From CAYPNP01 sp964412195 (GTDB lineage Bacteria > Acidobacteriota > JAAYUB01), in assembly GCA_964412195.1 (NCBI GenBank), contig CAYPNP010000011.1:62001-126000 (forward strand): a stretch of 64,000 nt of DNA, given 5' to 3'. A program made the position numbers and the translations under genes. The notes under the pieces are model-generated. The model saw nothing but the letters and a program-made list of their open reading frames with translations. It was not told the origin of the DNA and did no database searches. Positions 56,233 to 64,000 of the stretch are shown one piece after another. Within the stretch, counting starts at the first letter, position 1, and every line of letters starts with the position of its first letter.

Positions 56233-57291
56233 ATGTTCCACGCGAAAGCATATTCCGCAGCCAGCGCGACGTCGCCGCTAGTCTCCTCGAAGATCCCGCG
56301 GCGCGAGCCGACCGACCGCGACGTACAGATCGAAATCCTGTTCTGCGGCATCTGCCATTCCGACCTTCACTACGCGCGCGACGAGTGGCATCACGTGTTG
56401 CCCGCGGTCTACCCGTGCGTGCCGGGCCACGAAATCGTCGGCCGGGTCACGAAGGTCGGTTCCGCGGTCACGAAATTCAAGCCGGGCGACCTGGCGGGCG
56501 TCGGCTGCCTGGTCGATTCGGACCGGACCTGCCCCCATTGCCGGGAGGGCCTGGAGCAGTTCTGCCCCAACATGGTCCTCACCTACGGCTCCCCGGACAA
56601 GCACCTCGGCGGAGTCACTTACGGCGGGTACTCCGACAGCATCGTGGTCGACGAGAGCTTCACCCTACGCATCCCGCCCAACCTCGCCCTGGCCGGAGCA
56701 GCGCCGCTGCTCTGCGCCGGCATCACGACGTACTCGCCCCTGCGCCACTGGGGCGTCACCAAGGGCAAGAAGGTGGGCGTGGTGGGCCTGGGCGGCCTGG
56801 GACACATGGCCGTGAAGATCGCCCACGCGATGGGAGCCCACGTCGTTGTCTTCACCACTTCGCCGGGCAAGAAGGAGGACGCGCTGCGCCTCGGCGCCGA
56901 CGAGGTCGTCCTCTCCCGCAACGCCGACGAGATGGGGAAGCACGCCGGCAGTTTTGACTTCATCCTCGACGCCGTCTCCGCGGAGCACGACCTCAACGCC
57001 TACATCCTGCTCCTCCGCCGCGACGGCAACCTGACACTGGTCGGCGCGCCGGCGATGCCCCTGCCCGTGGCGACGTTCGGCCTGATCTTCGGGCGCCGCA
57101 GCCTCTCCGGCTCGCTCATCGGCGGGATCCCCGAGACCCAGGAGATGCTCGACTTCTGCGGCGCCCACCACATCACCGCCGACGTCGAGGTCATCCCCAT
57201 CCAGAAGATCAACGAGGCCTACGCGCGGATGCTCAGGTCCGACGTGAAGTACCGCTTCTCCATCGACATGGCGTCGCTGAAATCGGAGTGA
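56233..57291 (+). CDS. Zinc-type NAD(P)-dependent alcohol dehydrogenase (YahK/CAD-like)
   Basis: A 352-residue medium-chain dehydrogenase that oxidises alcohols or reduces aldehydes. Catalytic zinc ligands are in CGICHSDLHYARDEW (Cys) and PCVPGHEIVG (His, Glu), with a third later in AAPLLCAGITTYSPL. The nucleotide fold has VGVVGLGGLGHMAVKIA. In the structural-zinc loop the usual four cysteines read D..C..C and C (VDSDRTCPHCREGLEQFC), so the first Cys is replaced by Asp. GGAGG lies 9 bases before the ATG. It follows the aldo/keto reductase by 40 bases, probably in one transcript. Confidence 0.92.
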   Translation: MFHAKAYSAASATSPLVSSKIPRREPTDRDVQIEILFCGICHSDLHYARDEWHHVLPAVYPCVPGHEIVGRVTKVGSAVTKFKPGDLAGVGCLVDSDRTCPHCREGLEQFCPNMVLTYGSPDKHLGGVTYGGYSDSIVVDESFTLRIPPNLALAGAAPLLCAGITTYSPLRHWGVTKGKKVGVVGLGGLGHMAVKIAHAMGAHVVVFTTSPGKKEDALRLGADEVVLSRNADEMGKHAGSFDFILDAVSAEHDLNAYILLLRRDGNLTLVGAPAMPLPVATFGLIFGRRSLSGSLIGGIPETQEMLDFCGAHHITADVEVIPIQKINEAYARMLRSDVKYRFSIDMASLKSE

Positions 57292-57334
57292 CCGGCCGGA
57301 GAGAGCTCGAGCCCGAAGTTGCGGCGCGATTTGA

Positions 57335-57490
57335 CGGAAACGGCGAAACGGCGGTGGGGCGAAACGGCGATACCCAGCCGTGCCACGGGAAATCGGTACA
57401 CCGAGCGTCAGGGGCTGGCGCTGGTTGTTACCCATCCCCTACGGTCGGAGTCACCGTTCAGCGTTCGGCGTTCGATGTTCGCCGTTCAGA
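57335..57490. repeat. CGAAACGGCG and GTTCAGCGTTCGGCG units
   Basis: The unit GGAAACGGCGAAACGGCGG (57336-57372) is followed after about 75 bases by a short GTTCAGCGTTCGGCGTTCGATG block (57453-57488). These lie between two convergent genes; no inverted partner is seen. Confidence 0.75.
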
Positions 57491-57511
57491 TCGGACGGTG
57501 GAAGGAAGCCA

Positions 57512-59494
57512 TCACGGAAACTGCCCGCCGTTGGGCAGGGTCTTGAAGCGGGCCAGCTCCTGCAGGAAGTAGAAGTTCTTGCCGTGGCAGATCTGGTTGA
57601 ACTGGTCCAGCCGGAGCACCTCGTCGCTGCTGAGCAGCCCCTGGTTGCGGCTGAGTTCGACGATCTTGCCGAAGTCCTGCTCCACCAGGTACCGCCCGAC
57701 CCGCAACGACACCTTCTGCAGCCGGTCCGTGTGGCGGTCGCGGGTGTAGGTCATCTCCAGGTTGTGCATCGATTCGGCTCCCTGGAAGAAGGACTGCTTC
57801 AGGCTGCGGTACAGGCCTTCGATATAAGCGATCACCCGGCCCTCGCCGGGCGACTCGAGGTAGAAATCCTCGTCGATCACCCCCAGCTCGAAGATCAGGT
57901 CCTCGGTGCTGTCCAGCTTGATCTGGAACCGGGCCGAGGCGTCCTTCTCGTCGTTCTGGAAGCGGATCACCAAGTCCGGGTCCCGTATGTCGGTGATGGG
58001 CGGCAGTTTCTGCGGGACCGGGCGGTCTAGCAGGATGTACTTGCTGCCGGGATCGAAGAGGAACTCCCGCCGCAGTTCCTGGTTGGACGTCCGGATGGCG
58101 TTCACCGACTCCTGCAGGGAGTTCGCCAGGTCCGAGCGGAAGGTGTTGAAGATGGTCGGGAAGGCCTGCGGCGCCACGATCTGCGGCTTGCCCTTCTCGT
58201 ACCAATTCAGCAGGATGTCGTTTACCTCGTCGACGGGCAGGTTCAGAGTGCGGACATTGATCGTCACCGTGTAGAGGTGGATTCGGTTGTTGAACTGGAC
58301 GAAGTAGTCCGGATCGTCGGCCGCGCTGGCCAGGGTAGGGTCGCAGAGGAACCACTGGACGCCGCCGTTCTTCAGCGGCAGGGCCGCCTCGACCCAGGCG
58401 TGGGCGCCGAAGTGGTTGAAGTCGTATAGGTACCCGACGGCCGCCTTGCACGGGATGCCCTGCGCCCGCAGCAGGGTGGTCAGGACGCGGGTGTAGTCGT
58501 CGCAATCCCCGAAGCCCTCGTGAAGGATCTGCGCCGCGGTCCGCTTCATGCTGTTGCGAAAGTACTTGATGTTCGCCGCCGTGTACCGGTTGAGGCGCTT
58601 GACGCCCTCGAACACCCCGGCACCGGCCGTGATGGAGGCCGCCAGATCGATCATCTCCTTCTTCTCGTCCTCCGAGCCGAAGTCCCGGCCGTTGATCAGC
58701 CGCGAGATGCCGACGTACTGGTTGTCGGGGGGCAGGGTGGACACCGGCGCGAACTTCATGGGCGCTTCGGGTTCGTAGTCCTGCAGGGTGATCACCCCGC
58801 CGACGAACACCTGGACCGGTTCCGGCACTGGGGCGGCCTCGCCCTCCGGGGACGGGCGGCTCCGGGCGTTCTCGAGGTCTTTCTTCGAAACCGGGATCGA
58901 GACGACGAAGGTGTCGGAACCCTGGGCGGCCGTCAGGCGGTACGAGACCTTGCGGTTGTTCAGGGAGGCGAATTCCACGCTCATCTTGGGCTGGAAGATC
59001 AGGGGCAGGCGGAAGCTGATCTCCACCGATCCTTCCTCCGGGTTCGCGGTGCGGGGGTAGAGCAGCGTCCGGAGGACGAAGGGCACGTTGCGTCCGCCGT
59101 CGATGGAGCGGATCATCAACTGGGGCGCCTTCTCGGACTCGAACGGCTCCTCGTAGTTCATGAAGATCCGGCCGCTCGCCAGGATGAAGTTCTTCTCGTC
59201 GCGCCGGGTGGCCATCGACCGGACGGTGTGGATGAAGACGGGGCGGCCCAGGGTCAGCACCGGCCCGGCTGACGTGGCGTGCTCCTCGTCGGAGGTCATG
59301 GGGGACCGGACCTTGCCCGTCTGGGGCTGGACCAGCGGATCGACATAGCGTTTGATGATGGAGCCGGGGCCACGGACCGCGTCCCCGTCCCCGATCACCG
59401 GCAGCGGCCCCTTCCCGGGCGACGGGTCGGCGGCCATCGCCGCGGCGAACAGCAGTCCCGCCATGCCTGCCAGCCATCCCGTTCTGAATTTCAT
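57512..59494 (-). CDS. Exported transglutaminase-like protein
   Basis: A 660-residue protein with a signal peptide (residues 1-21, ending AAMAA). The N-terminal half is beta-rich. A transglutaminase-like cysteine protease domain follows at about 320-430: Cys in GFGDCDDYTRVLTTLLRAQG, His in GAHAWVEAALP and Asp in WFLCDPTLAS. The C-terminal part (about 450-660) has no recognised domain. It may hydrolyse or cross-link peptide bonds in the envelope, but the substrate is unknown. GAGGAAGG lies 4 bases before the ATG. It is a single gene, downstream of the ankyrin-protein gene on the same strand only in order, as the two are 120 bases apart. Confidence 0.85.
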   Translation of the reverse strand: MKFRTGWLAGMAGLLFAAAMAADPSPGKGPLPVIGDGDAVRGPGSIIKRYVDPLVQPQTGKVRSPMTSDEEHATSAGPVLTLGRPVFIHTVRSMATRRDEKNFILASGRIFMNYEEPFESEKAPQLMIRSIDGGRNVPFVLRTLLYPRTANPEEGSVEISFRLPLIFQPKMSVEFASLNNRKVSYRLTAAQGSDTFVVSIPVSKKDLENARSRPSPEGEAAPVPEPVQVFVGGVITLQDYEPEAPMKFAPVSTLPPDNQYVGISRLINGRDFGSEDEKKEMIDLAASITAGAGVFEGVKRLNRYTAANIKYFRNSMKRTAAQILHEGFGDCDDYTRVLTTLLRAQGIPCKAAVGYLYDFNHFGAHAWVEAALPLKNGGVQWFLCDPTLASAADDPDYFVQFNNRIHLYTVTINVRTLNLPVDEVNDILLNWYEKGKPQIVAPQAFPTIFNTFRSDLANSLQESVNAIRTSNQELRREFLFDPGSKYILLDRPVPQKLPPITDIRDPDLVIRFQNDEKDASARFQIKLDSTEDLIFELGVIDEDFYLESPGEGRVIAYIEGLYRSLKQSFFQGAESMHNLEMTYTRDRHTDRLQKVSLRVGRYLVEQDFGKIVELSRNQGLLSSDEVLRLDQFNQICHGKNFYFLQELARFKTLPNGGQFP

Positions 59495-59616
59495 GCGGCC
59501 TTCCTCTGCCGTGGATTCCAGCCCCTCACCTTACCACGGGCCTGCGCCGGGTGTCAAATCGGTCGCCTTCTACGGCCGGCGTTCGGGAATCGACGCATGC
59601 CCCGCCGGGTGTGTCT

Positions 59617-60405
59617 TCAATTCCGCGGCAGATCCTCCGCCTCGATGCCGGCGCGCGTCCCGGGCCGGCCGTCCAACAACGCCAGAATCTCGGCGTACCC
59701 CAGGCGCCCGGCAAGACCGGCGGCCGTTTCGCCCCGGTCGTCCCGGGCGGACCGGTCGGCGCCGCGCTCCAGCAGCCAGCGGACGGCTTCCGTCCGCCCG
59801 TTGCCGCACGCCACCATCAGCGGGGTGGCGCCGCCCTCCATCCTGGCCTCGACGCGGGCGCCCCGCTCCACCAGGAGCCCCGCCACTCCCAGGTAGCCTC
59901 CGCTGACCGCCGCCATGAGCGCCGTCCAGCCGATGTCCGAGGCTGCGTTCGGGTCCGCGCCCCGCTCCAGGAGCGCTTCCACCGCGGCCCGGTGCCCGCC
60001 GACCGCGGCGTACATCAGCGCCGTGTAGCCGTCCTTGCGGCGCCCGTCCGCCGAAGCCCCCCGGTCCAGCAGCCTCCGCACGACGCCCGCATGCCCCCGC
60101 CCGGCGGCGGCCATCAACGCTGTGACGCCGCCGGGACCGGTTGCATCGACGGCGGCTCCCGCGTCCAGCAGGCGCACGACGATCTCCTCCCCACCCAGCC
60201 AGGCGGCCAAGACCAGCGGGGTCAAGCCGTTGGCGGCGCGGACCTCCACGTCGGCCCCTTCTCGGAGCAGTCGCTCCACACATTCGGTCTGTCCTTTCCG
60301 CACCGCGTCGAACAGGTCGCTTTGGTCCTCCACCGTTTCACCGGCGGCCAACGTCCACGCAAATGCCGCCGCGAGCCATAGCCAACCGATCTGCTTCATG
60401 CTCAT
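59617..60405 (-). CDS. Exported ankyrin-repeat protein
   Basis: A 262-residue protein with a signal peptide (residues 1 to about 22, hydrophobic WLWLAAAFAWTLAAG). The remainder is about seven ankyrin repeats with the TPLVLAAWLGGEEIVVRLLDAGA-type pattern (for example GYTALMYAAVGGHRAAVEALL). Ankyrin repeats bind other proteins. Export points to a periplasmic or secreted partner. GGGAGGTG lies 5 bases before the ATG. The next gene on the same strand is the transglutaminase-like gene after 122 bases. No toxin-like fusion is seen, so this is not obviously an effector. Confidence 0.88.
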   Translation of the reverse strand: MSMKQIGWLWLAAAFAWTLAAGETVEDQSDLFDAVRKGQTECVERLLREGADVEVRAANGLTPLVLAAWLGGEEIVVRLLDAGAAVDATGPGGVTALMAAAGRGHAGVVRRLLDRGASADGRRKDGYTALMYAAVGGHRAAVEALLERGADPNAASDIGWTALMAAVSGGYLGVAGLLVERGARVEARMEGGATPLMVACGNGRTEAVRWLLERGADRSARDDRGETAAGLAGRLGYAEILALLDGRPGTRAGIEAEDLPRN

Positions 60406-60567
60406 GTCGACACCTCCCGTTCAAGTTGAATTTGCACCCAATCAAACGGAGACGGCGGTAAGTGTTCCGAAAAAAGTGGAGGGCAACGGCATTTTTTATC
60501 CTCGGGACCGGGAAGGAAACCGGTTGACAATCCCCTCACGGGAAGCGAGGATACAGGGGAGACCGGT

Positions 60568-61839
60568 TTGGGATCGCACCGAATGGCTTCCTGGCGGGAC
60601 AACCTGCGTCGCCACCTCCTGGACGGACCTCTCCGAGCCCTGCACGCCCGGAATTTCCGCATTTTCTACATCGGCCAGGCTGTTTCCCTGGTCGGCACCT
60701 GGATGACCCGCGTGGCCATGGGCTGGCTCGTCTATCGCCTCACCGATTCTGCTTTTCTGCTGGGAGTAGTGGGATTCGCCGGTCAGATCCCCGCCTTCTT
60801 CCTGGCACCCATCGCCGGCTGGCTGGCGGACCGGCTGAGCAAGTGGCGGATCCTGGTGGTCACCCAGACGCTCGCGATGCTCCAGTCGTTCGCCCTGGCG
60901 GCGCTCACGCTGACCGGCGCCGTCCGCATCTGGCACCTGGTGGCACTGGCCGCCTTCCAGGGCTTCGTGGACGCATTCGACATGACCACCCGCCAGTCGT
61001 TCGTGGTGGAGATGGTGGACCGCCGGGAGGACCTGCCCAACGCCATCGCCCTCAATTCCATGTCCTTCAACGCCGCCCGGATGATCGGGCCCTCGGTGGC
61101 CGGCATCCTGATCGGGGTGTGGAACGAGGGGGCCTGCTTCCTGATCGACGGCGTCAGCTACCTGGCGGTGATCGTGTCGCTGTTCCGGATGTCCGTCCCG
61201 CCGTTCATCGCGGCCTCCGGCGCGCCTTCGCTGCGACGGGGCCTGGGCGAGGGCTTCCGGTACGCCTTCACGCACCCGACGATCCGGTCGGTGTTGCTCA
61301 GCATCGCCCTGCTGGGGACGGTGGGCATGTCCTACAGCGTGATCATGCCGGTGATCGCCCGGGACGTGCTCCACGGCGAGGCGCACACCTTGGGGTTCCT
61401 GCTGTCGTCCGTCGGCGTGGGCGCCCTGGCCGGCGGAGTCTACCTGGCCTCCACGCGGTCCGTCAGCGGCCTGGGCGCGCGGATCAGCGTCGCCGCCCTC
61501 GCCGGCGGGTTCTGGCTGGCGGGCTTGGGGCTCTCCCGGACCATGTGGCTGTCCATGGCCCTGATGTTCCTGATTGGCCTCAGCTTCATGGTCCAGATGG
61601 CCTCCGGCAACACCTTCATCCAGACGACCGTCACCGACGACAAGCGCGGCCGGGTGATGAGCCTGTACACTATGGCGTTCATGGGCTCGGCCCCGCTGGG
61701 CAGCCTGCTCACCGGCCAGGTGACGCAGCGCTTCGGTGCTCCCGCCACCTGCCTGCTGGGCGGCGCGATCTACCTGGCCTGTTCGCTGTTGCTGGCGCGG
61801 GAGTTCCGCCGCGGCCAATCACGGACCGGTGACGGATGA
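60568..61839 (+). CDS. MFS transporter (EntS-like, MFS_3 type)
   Basis: A 423-residue transporter with about 11-12 hydrophobic segments. FRIFYIGQAVSLVGTWMTRV is the usual first helix, and SWMxRVAMGWLVYRLTDS, GFAGQIPAFFLAPIAGWLADR with the GxLADR loop, and VVEMVDRREDLPNAIALNSM match the enterobactin-exporter-like family. It may export a siderophore, a drug or another small molecule. The start is TTG at 60568, with AGGGGAG 6 bases upstream; an ATG at 60583 has no such site. The stop codon lies in a GGTGACGGATGACGGGTGACC repeat. Confidence 0.88.
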   Translation: MGSHRMASWRDNLRRHLLDGPLRALHARNFRIFYIGQAVSLVGTWMTRVAMGWLVYRLTDSAFLLGVVGFAGQIPAFFLAPIAGWLADRLSKWRILVVTQTLAMLQSFALAALTLTGAVRIWHLVALAAFQGFVDAFDMTTRQSFVVEMVDRREDLPNAIALNSMSFNAARMIGPSVAGILIGVWNEGACFLIDGVSYLAVIVSLFRMSVPPFIAASGAPSLRRGLGEGFRYAFTHPTIRSVLLSIALLGTVGMSYSVIMPVIARDVLHGEAHTLGFLLSSVGVGALAGGVYLASTRSVSGLGARISVAALAGGFWLAGLGLSRTMWLSMALMFLIGLSFMVQMASGNTFIQTTVTDDKRGRVMSLYTMAFMGSAPLGSLLTGQVTQRFGAPATCLLGGAIYLACSLLLAREFRRGQSRTGDG

Positions 61840-61920
61840 CGGGTGACCGGTGACGGTCGATGGTGACGGGGGATAGAAGTTAGATCGCATTCACCGGTCT
61901 TCGGTCACCGATCATCCGTC
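61825..61920. repeat. Inverted pair of GGTGACGGATGACGGGTGACC arrays
   Basis: A left array starts inside the last codons of the MFS gene (61827-61870). After a core of about 25 bases the inverted right array (61890-61920) follows. The gap to fmt is otherwise only its promoter. Confidence 0.85.
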
Positions 61921-61929
61921 AGATTCCCA

Positions 61930-61959
61930 TTGTCCCGGCCGGCGGCAGGTGGCTATAAT
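61930..61959 (+). promoter_or_regulatory. Sigma70-type promoter of fmt-rsmB
   Basis: TTGTCC (61930-61935) and a perfect TATAAT (61954-61959) are 18 bases apart. The -10 box ends 26 bases before the fmt ATG. Confidence 0.7.
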
Positions 61960-61985
61960 GCCTCCTCATCAGGAGGAGTCGAGCG

Positions 61986-62927
61986 ATGCGGATCGTTTTC
62001 ATGGGCACCCCCGAGTTCGCCGTGCCGTCCCTGGCCGCCCTGGTGGACGCCGGGGAAGAGGTGGCGGCCGTCGTCACCCAGCCCGACCGGCCGGCGGGCC
62101 GCGAGCTGCACCTGACCCCACCGCCGGTGAAGGTCTGGGCCGCCCCCCGGGGCCTGCCCGTGCTCCAGCCGGCGACGCTCAAGGACCCGGCGGCCCGGGA
62201 GGCGATCCTCGGCCTGAAACCCGACCTGCTGGTGGTGGCCGCCTACGGCCACCTCCTCCCCTCCGTCCTGCTCGACACCCCGCCGCTCGGCGCCCTCAAC
62301 GTCCACGCCTCTCTCCTGCCGAAGTATCGCGGCGCCGCGCCGATCCACTGGGCCATCATGCTGGGCGAAAAGGAGACCGGCATCTCCGTCATCCGGCTGG
62401 CCCGGGAGCTGGACGCGGGCGACATCCTGTTGCAGTCCCACGAGCCGATCTGGCCCGACGACACGGCCGGCAGCCTGCACGATCGGCTGATGCGCCGGGG
62501 GGCGCGCTGCCTGCTCGAGGCGGTGGGCCTCCTGAAGGAGGGCCGGGCCGCGTGGACCCGCCAGGACCCCGCGCGGGTCACTTTCGCCCCGGCCCTGAGC
62601 CGCGACCAGGCACGATTGGACTGGGCCCGCCCGGCCCCCGTCTGCCACGATTTCATCCGCGGGCTGAGCCCCTGGCCGGTGGCGTTCACTGCCTTCCGCG
62701 GCCAGCCCTGCAAGATCTGGCGCTCTACGCCTCCGCGGGGGGAGCCGGGACCCGGCTATGCCCTCCAGCCGGGCCGCATGCTCGCCACCGCCAGCGCCCT
62801 TAGGGTCCAATGCGGAGACGGCGGCTGGCTGGACCTCCTGGAGCTGCAGGTCCCCGGACGGCGGGTGATCTCCGGCGCCGAGTTCGCCCACGGCTTCCAC
62901 ATCCTGGAAGGGGACCGGTTTGAGTAA
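61986..62927 (+). CDS. fmt: Methionyl-tRNA formyltransferase
   Basis: A 313-residue enzyme that adds a formyl group from 10-formyltetrahydrofolate to initiator Met-tRNA. MRIVFMGTPEFAVPSLAAL is the standard N-terminus, VVAAYGHLLP and NVHASLLPKYRGAAPIHW hold the catalytic Asn-His region, and GLSPWPVAFT is in the C-terminal tRNA-binding domain. AGGAGG lies 8-9 bases before the ATG. It overlaps rsmB by 8 bases, a common pair in bacteria. The usual partner def is not in the window. Confidence 0.96.
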   Translation: MRIVFMGTPEFAVPSLAALVDAGEEVAAVVTQPDRPAGRELHLTPPPVKVWAAPRGLPVLQPATLKDPAAREAILGLKPDLLVVAAYGHLLPSVLLDTPPLGALNVHASLLPKYRGAAPIHWAIMLGEKETGISVIRLARELDAGDILLQSHEPIWPDDTAGSLHDRLMRRGARCLLEAVGLLKEGRAAWTRQDPARVTFAPALSRDQARLDWARPAPVCHDFIRGLSPWPVAFTAFRGQPCKIWRSTPPRGEPGPGYALQPGRMLATASALRVQCGDGGWLDLLELQVPGRRVISGAEFAHGFHILEGDRFE

Positions 62928-64000
62928 GCCGCGCCGTCCCAATGCCCGGTCGCTGGCGGCCCGTTTCCTGGATGAGATCTTCCGCAAGGGAAGAATCCCC
63001 GAGCAGCTCGGCCAGGAGGACGACTTCCGCGCCTTGAGTCCGGGCGACCGGGCGCTCTGCCACGAGCTGGTGCTCGGCAGCCTGCGCCACTTGTCCCTGC
63101 TGGACGCCGTCCTCGGCCGGTTCTGCCGCCGGCCGATCCGCCACCTGGACCCGCGCCTGCAGCAGGTCCTCCGCGTGGCCGCCTACCAGCTGCTGCGGCT
63201 GGAGCGCGTGCCAGGCTACGCGGCCGTCAACGAGGCCGTGGCCGAAGCCCGGGCCGGCGGCTTCGACCGGCAGGCCGGCTTCGTCAACGCCGTGCTGCGG
63301 CAGGTGGCCGACATCCACGATCCGGCGGGATTTCTGCAACTGGATGCGGATTCCGCCGGGAGCCTGGCCACCCTGAACTCCCACCCGCTGTTCCTGGTCG
63401 AGCGATGGTTGGAGCAGCATCCCGCCGCCGCCGTGCGGGCCTGGCTGGAGCGGTCCGGACGGCCGCCGGCCCACTTCCTGACCGTGAACACCAGGAAAAC
63501 GACCTTGGAGGAATTTCTGGCCGCGTGCCGGGAACGCGGAGCCGAGGCCGCCCCGGCCGGCCCGGGCCTGCCGGTGGCGGAGGTGCCGGGTTCGCTGCTG
63601 CCGCTGGAGCCCCTCCTGTCCGGCGGGCTCGCCTTCCCGCAGGACCTGTGGTCCCATGCCGTGACCGCCCTGGTCCCGGACGCCGGCTACCGCCGGATCC
63701 TGGACCTCTGCGCCGCGCCCGGCGGCAAGACCTTCGCCCTGGCCCTGCGTTTCCCGGCGGCAGAGCTGTGCGCCATGGACGTCAGCCCGGTCCGCCTGCG
63801 GATCATGGCCGAACGGGCCGCGGTGCTGGGCCTGGACCGGATCGCGCTGCTGGCCGGCGACGCCGCCGATCCGCCGCTGCCGGCGGGCGGTTGGGACCTG
63901 GTCCTGGTGGACGCCCCCTGCTCCGGCACCGGGACGCTGCAGCGCAACCCGGACCTGCGCTGGCGGCTCGTGCCCGAGGAATTCCTCCGGCAGGCCCACC
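62920..64000 (+). CDS. rsmB: 16S rRNA (cytosine-5) methyltransferase RsmB, 3' end outside window
   Basis: The frame is open from TTG 62920 to the window edge, 360 residues. AAGGGGA lies 5 bases before the TTG, and the start overlaps the end of fmt; I see no better start. The N-terminal 140 residues follow the NusB-like RNA-binding domain (GDRALCHELVLGSLRHLSLLD, then LRVAAYQLLRLERVPGYAAV). The methyltransferase core has ILDLCAAPGGKT, DVSPVRLRIM and VLVDAPCSGTGTLQRNPD, with the catalytic Cys in the PCSGTG motif. The enzyme makes m5C967 of 16S rRNA in E. coli. Only the last part of the protein is missing. Confidence 0.94.
   Translation, partial: MSKPRRPNARSLAARFLDEIFRKGRIPEQLGQEDDFRALSPGDRALCHELVLGSLRHLSLLDAVLGRFCRRPIRHLDPRLQQVLRVAAYQLLRLERVPGYAAVNEAVAEARAGGFDRQAGFVNAVLRQVADIHDPAGFLQLDADSAGSLATLNSHPLFLVERWLEQHPAAAVRAWLERSGRPPAHFLTVNTRKTTLEEFLAACRERGAEAAPAGPGLPVAEVPGSLLPLEPLLSGGLAFPQDLWSHAVTALVPDAGYRRILDLCAAPGGKTFALALRFPAAELCAMDVSPVRLRIMAERAAVLGLDRIALLAGDAADPPLPAGGWDLVLVDAPCSGTGTLQRNPDLRWRLVPEEFLRQAH

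Noticed and set aside
60524..60529. Perfect TTGACA as a promoter of the MFS gene
   Set aside because: No acceptable -10 box lies 16-18 bases downstream; the nearest candidate (GATACA) is 20 bases away. I did not call a promoter.

Overview
This 64 kb window is a dense, GC-rich bacterial chromosome segment with short operons on both strands, Shine-Dalgarno led starts, and no phage, IS element, rRNA or tRNA that I can see. The best guess for the host is an Acidobacteriota (or a close relative). The reasons are a 995-residue Oar-type TonB receptor with an N-terminal carboxypeptidase-like domain, DUF362 and DUF6599 neighbours, an O2-tolerant group 1 hydrogenase, an exported Ni-SOD and many exported proteins of unknown function. 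This placement is inference. It would need a marker-gene search (Fmt, RsmB, HemE).

Layout. 1-5.8 kb: the 3' end of a glycine-rich protein, a TPR protein, an exported repeat protein, a TonB-type protein and a WD40 protein. 5.9-12 kb: a radical SAM/SPASM enzyme next to the WD40 protein, then small enzymes and a SecD-like lipoprotein. 12-18.6 kb: a DPP-IV type peptidase, a DUF362/DUF6599 pair and two zinc-ribbon membrane proteins. 18.8-23.6 kb: a heme gene cluster (rSAM, hemE, hemH, hemY). 23.8-29.6 kb: small enzymes and a second TonB-like protein. 29.8-38.1 kb: exported Ni-SOD, a four-gene [NiFe] hydrogenase locus, a dockerin-bearing hydrolase and a multiheme cytochrome c. 38.5-44.5 kb: a sigma54-type promoter, the TonB-dependent receptor and a DEAD-box helicase. 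44.5-47 kb: a three-gene acyl-CoA/AtuA-like operon. 47.1-49.5 kb: an oxidative-stress and iron block (PerR/Fur, peroxiredoxin, ferritin, rubrerythrin-like). 49.6-64 kb: a CsgG-like protein, a cohesin-like protein coupled to transketolase, two oxidoreductases, a transglutaminase, an ankyrin protein, an MFS transporter, fmt and the 5' part of rsmB.

The genes suggest an aerobic or oxygen-exposed respiratory organism. It could oxidise H2 through a membrane hydrogenase with the six-cysteine proximal cluster, make heme by the coproporphyrin route with a radical SAM last step, and defend itself with Ni-SOD, peroxiredoxin and ferritin-like proteins.

The most unusual feature is not a gene. Nearly every intergenic gap carries short degenerate tandem motifs from about fifteen families. 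Many occur as inverted pairs around a short unique core, so they form long hairpins, and some are nested. They sit directly at gene 3' ends. Stop codons of at least nine genes lie inside them, and in three genes repeat sequence is translated. The second system worth testing is the radical SAM/SPASM enzyme beside a WD40 protein whose tail holds nine cysteines in CxC runs.
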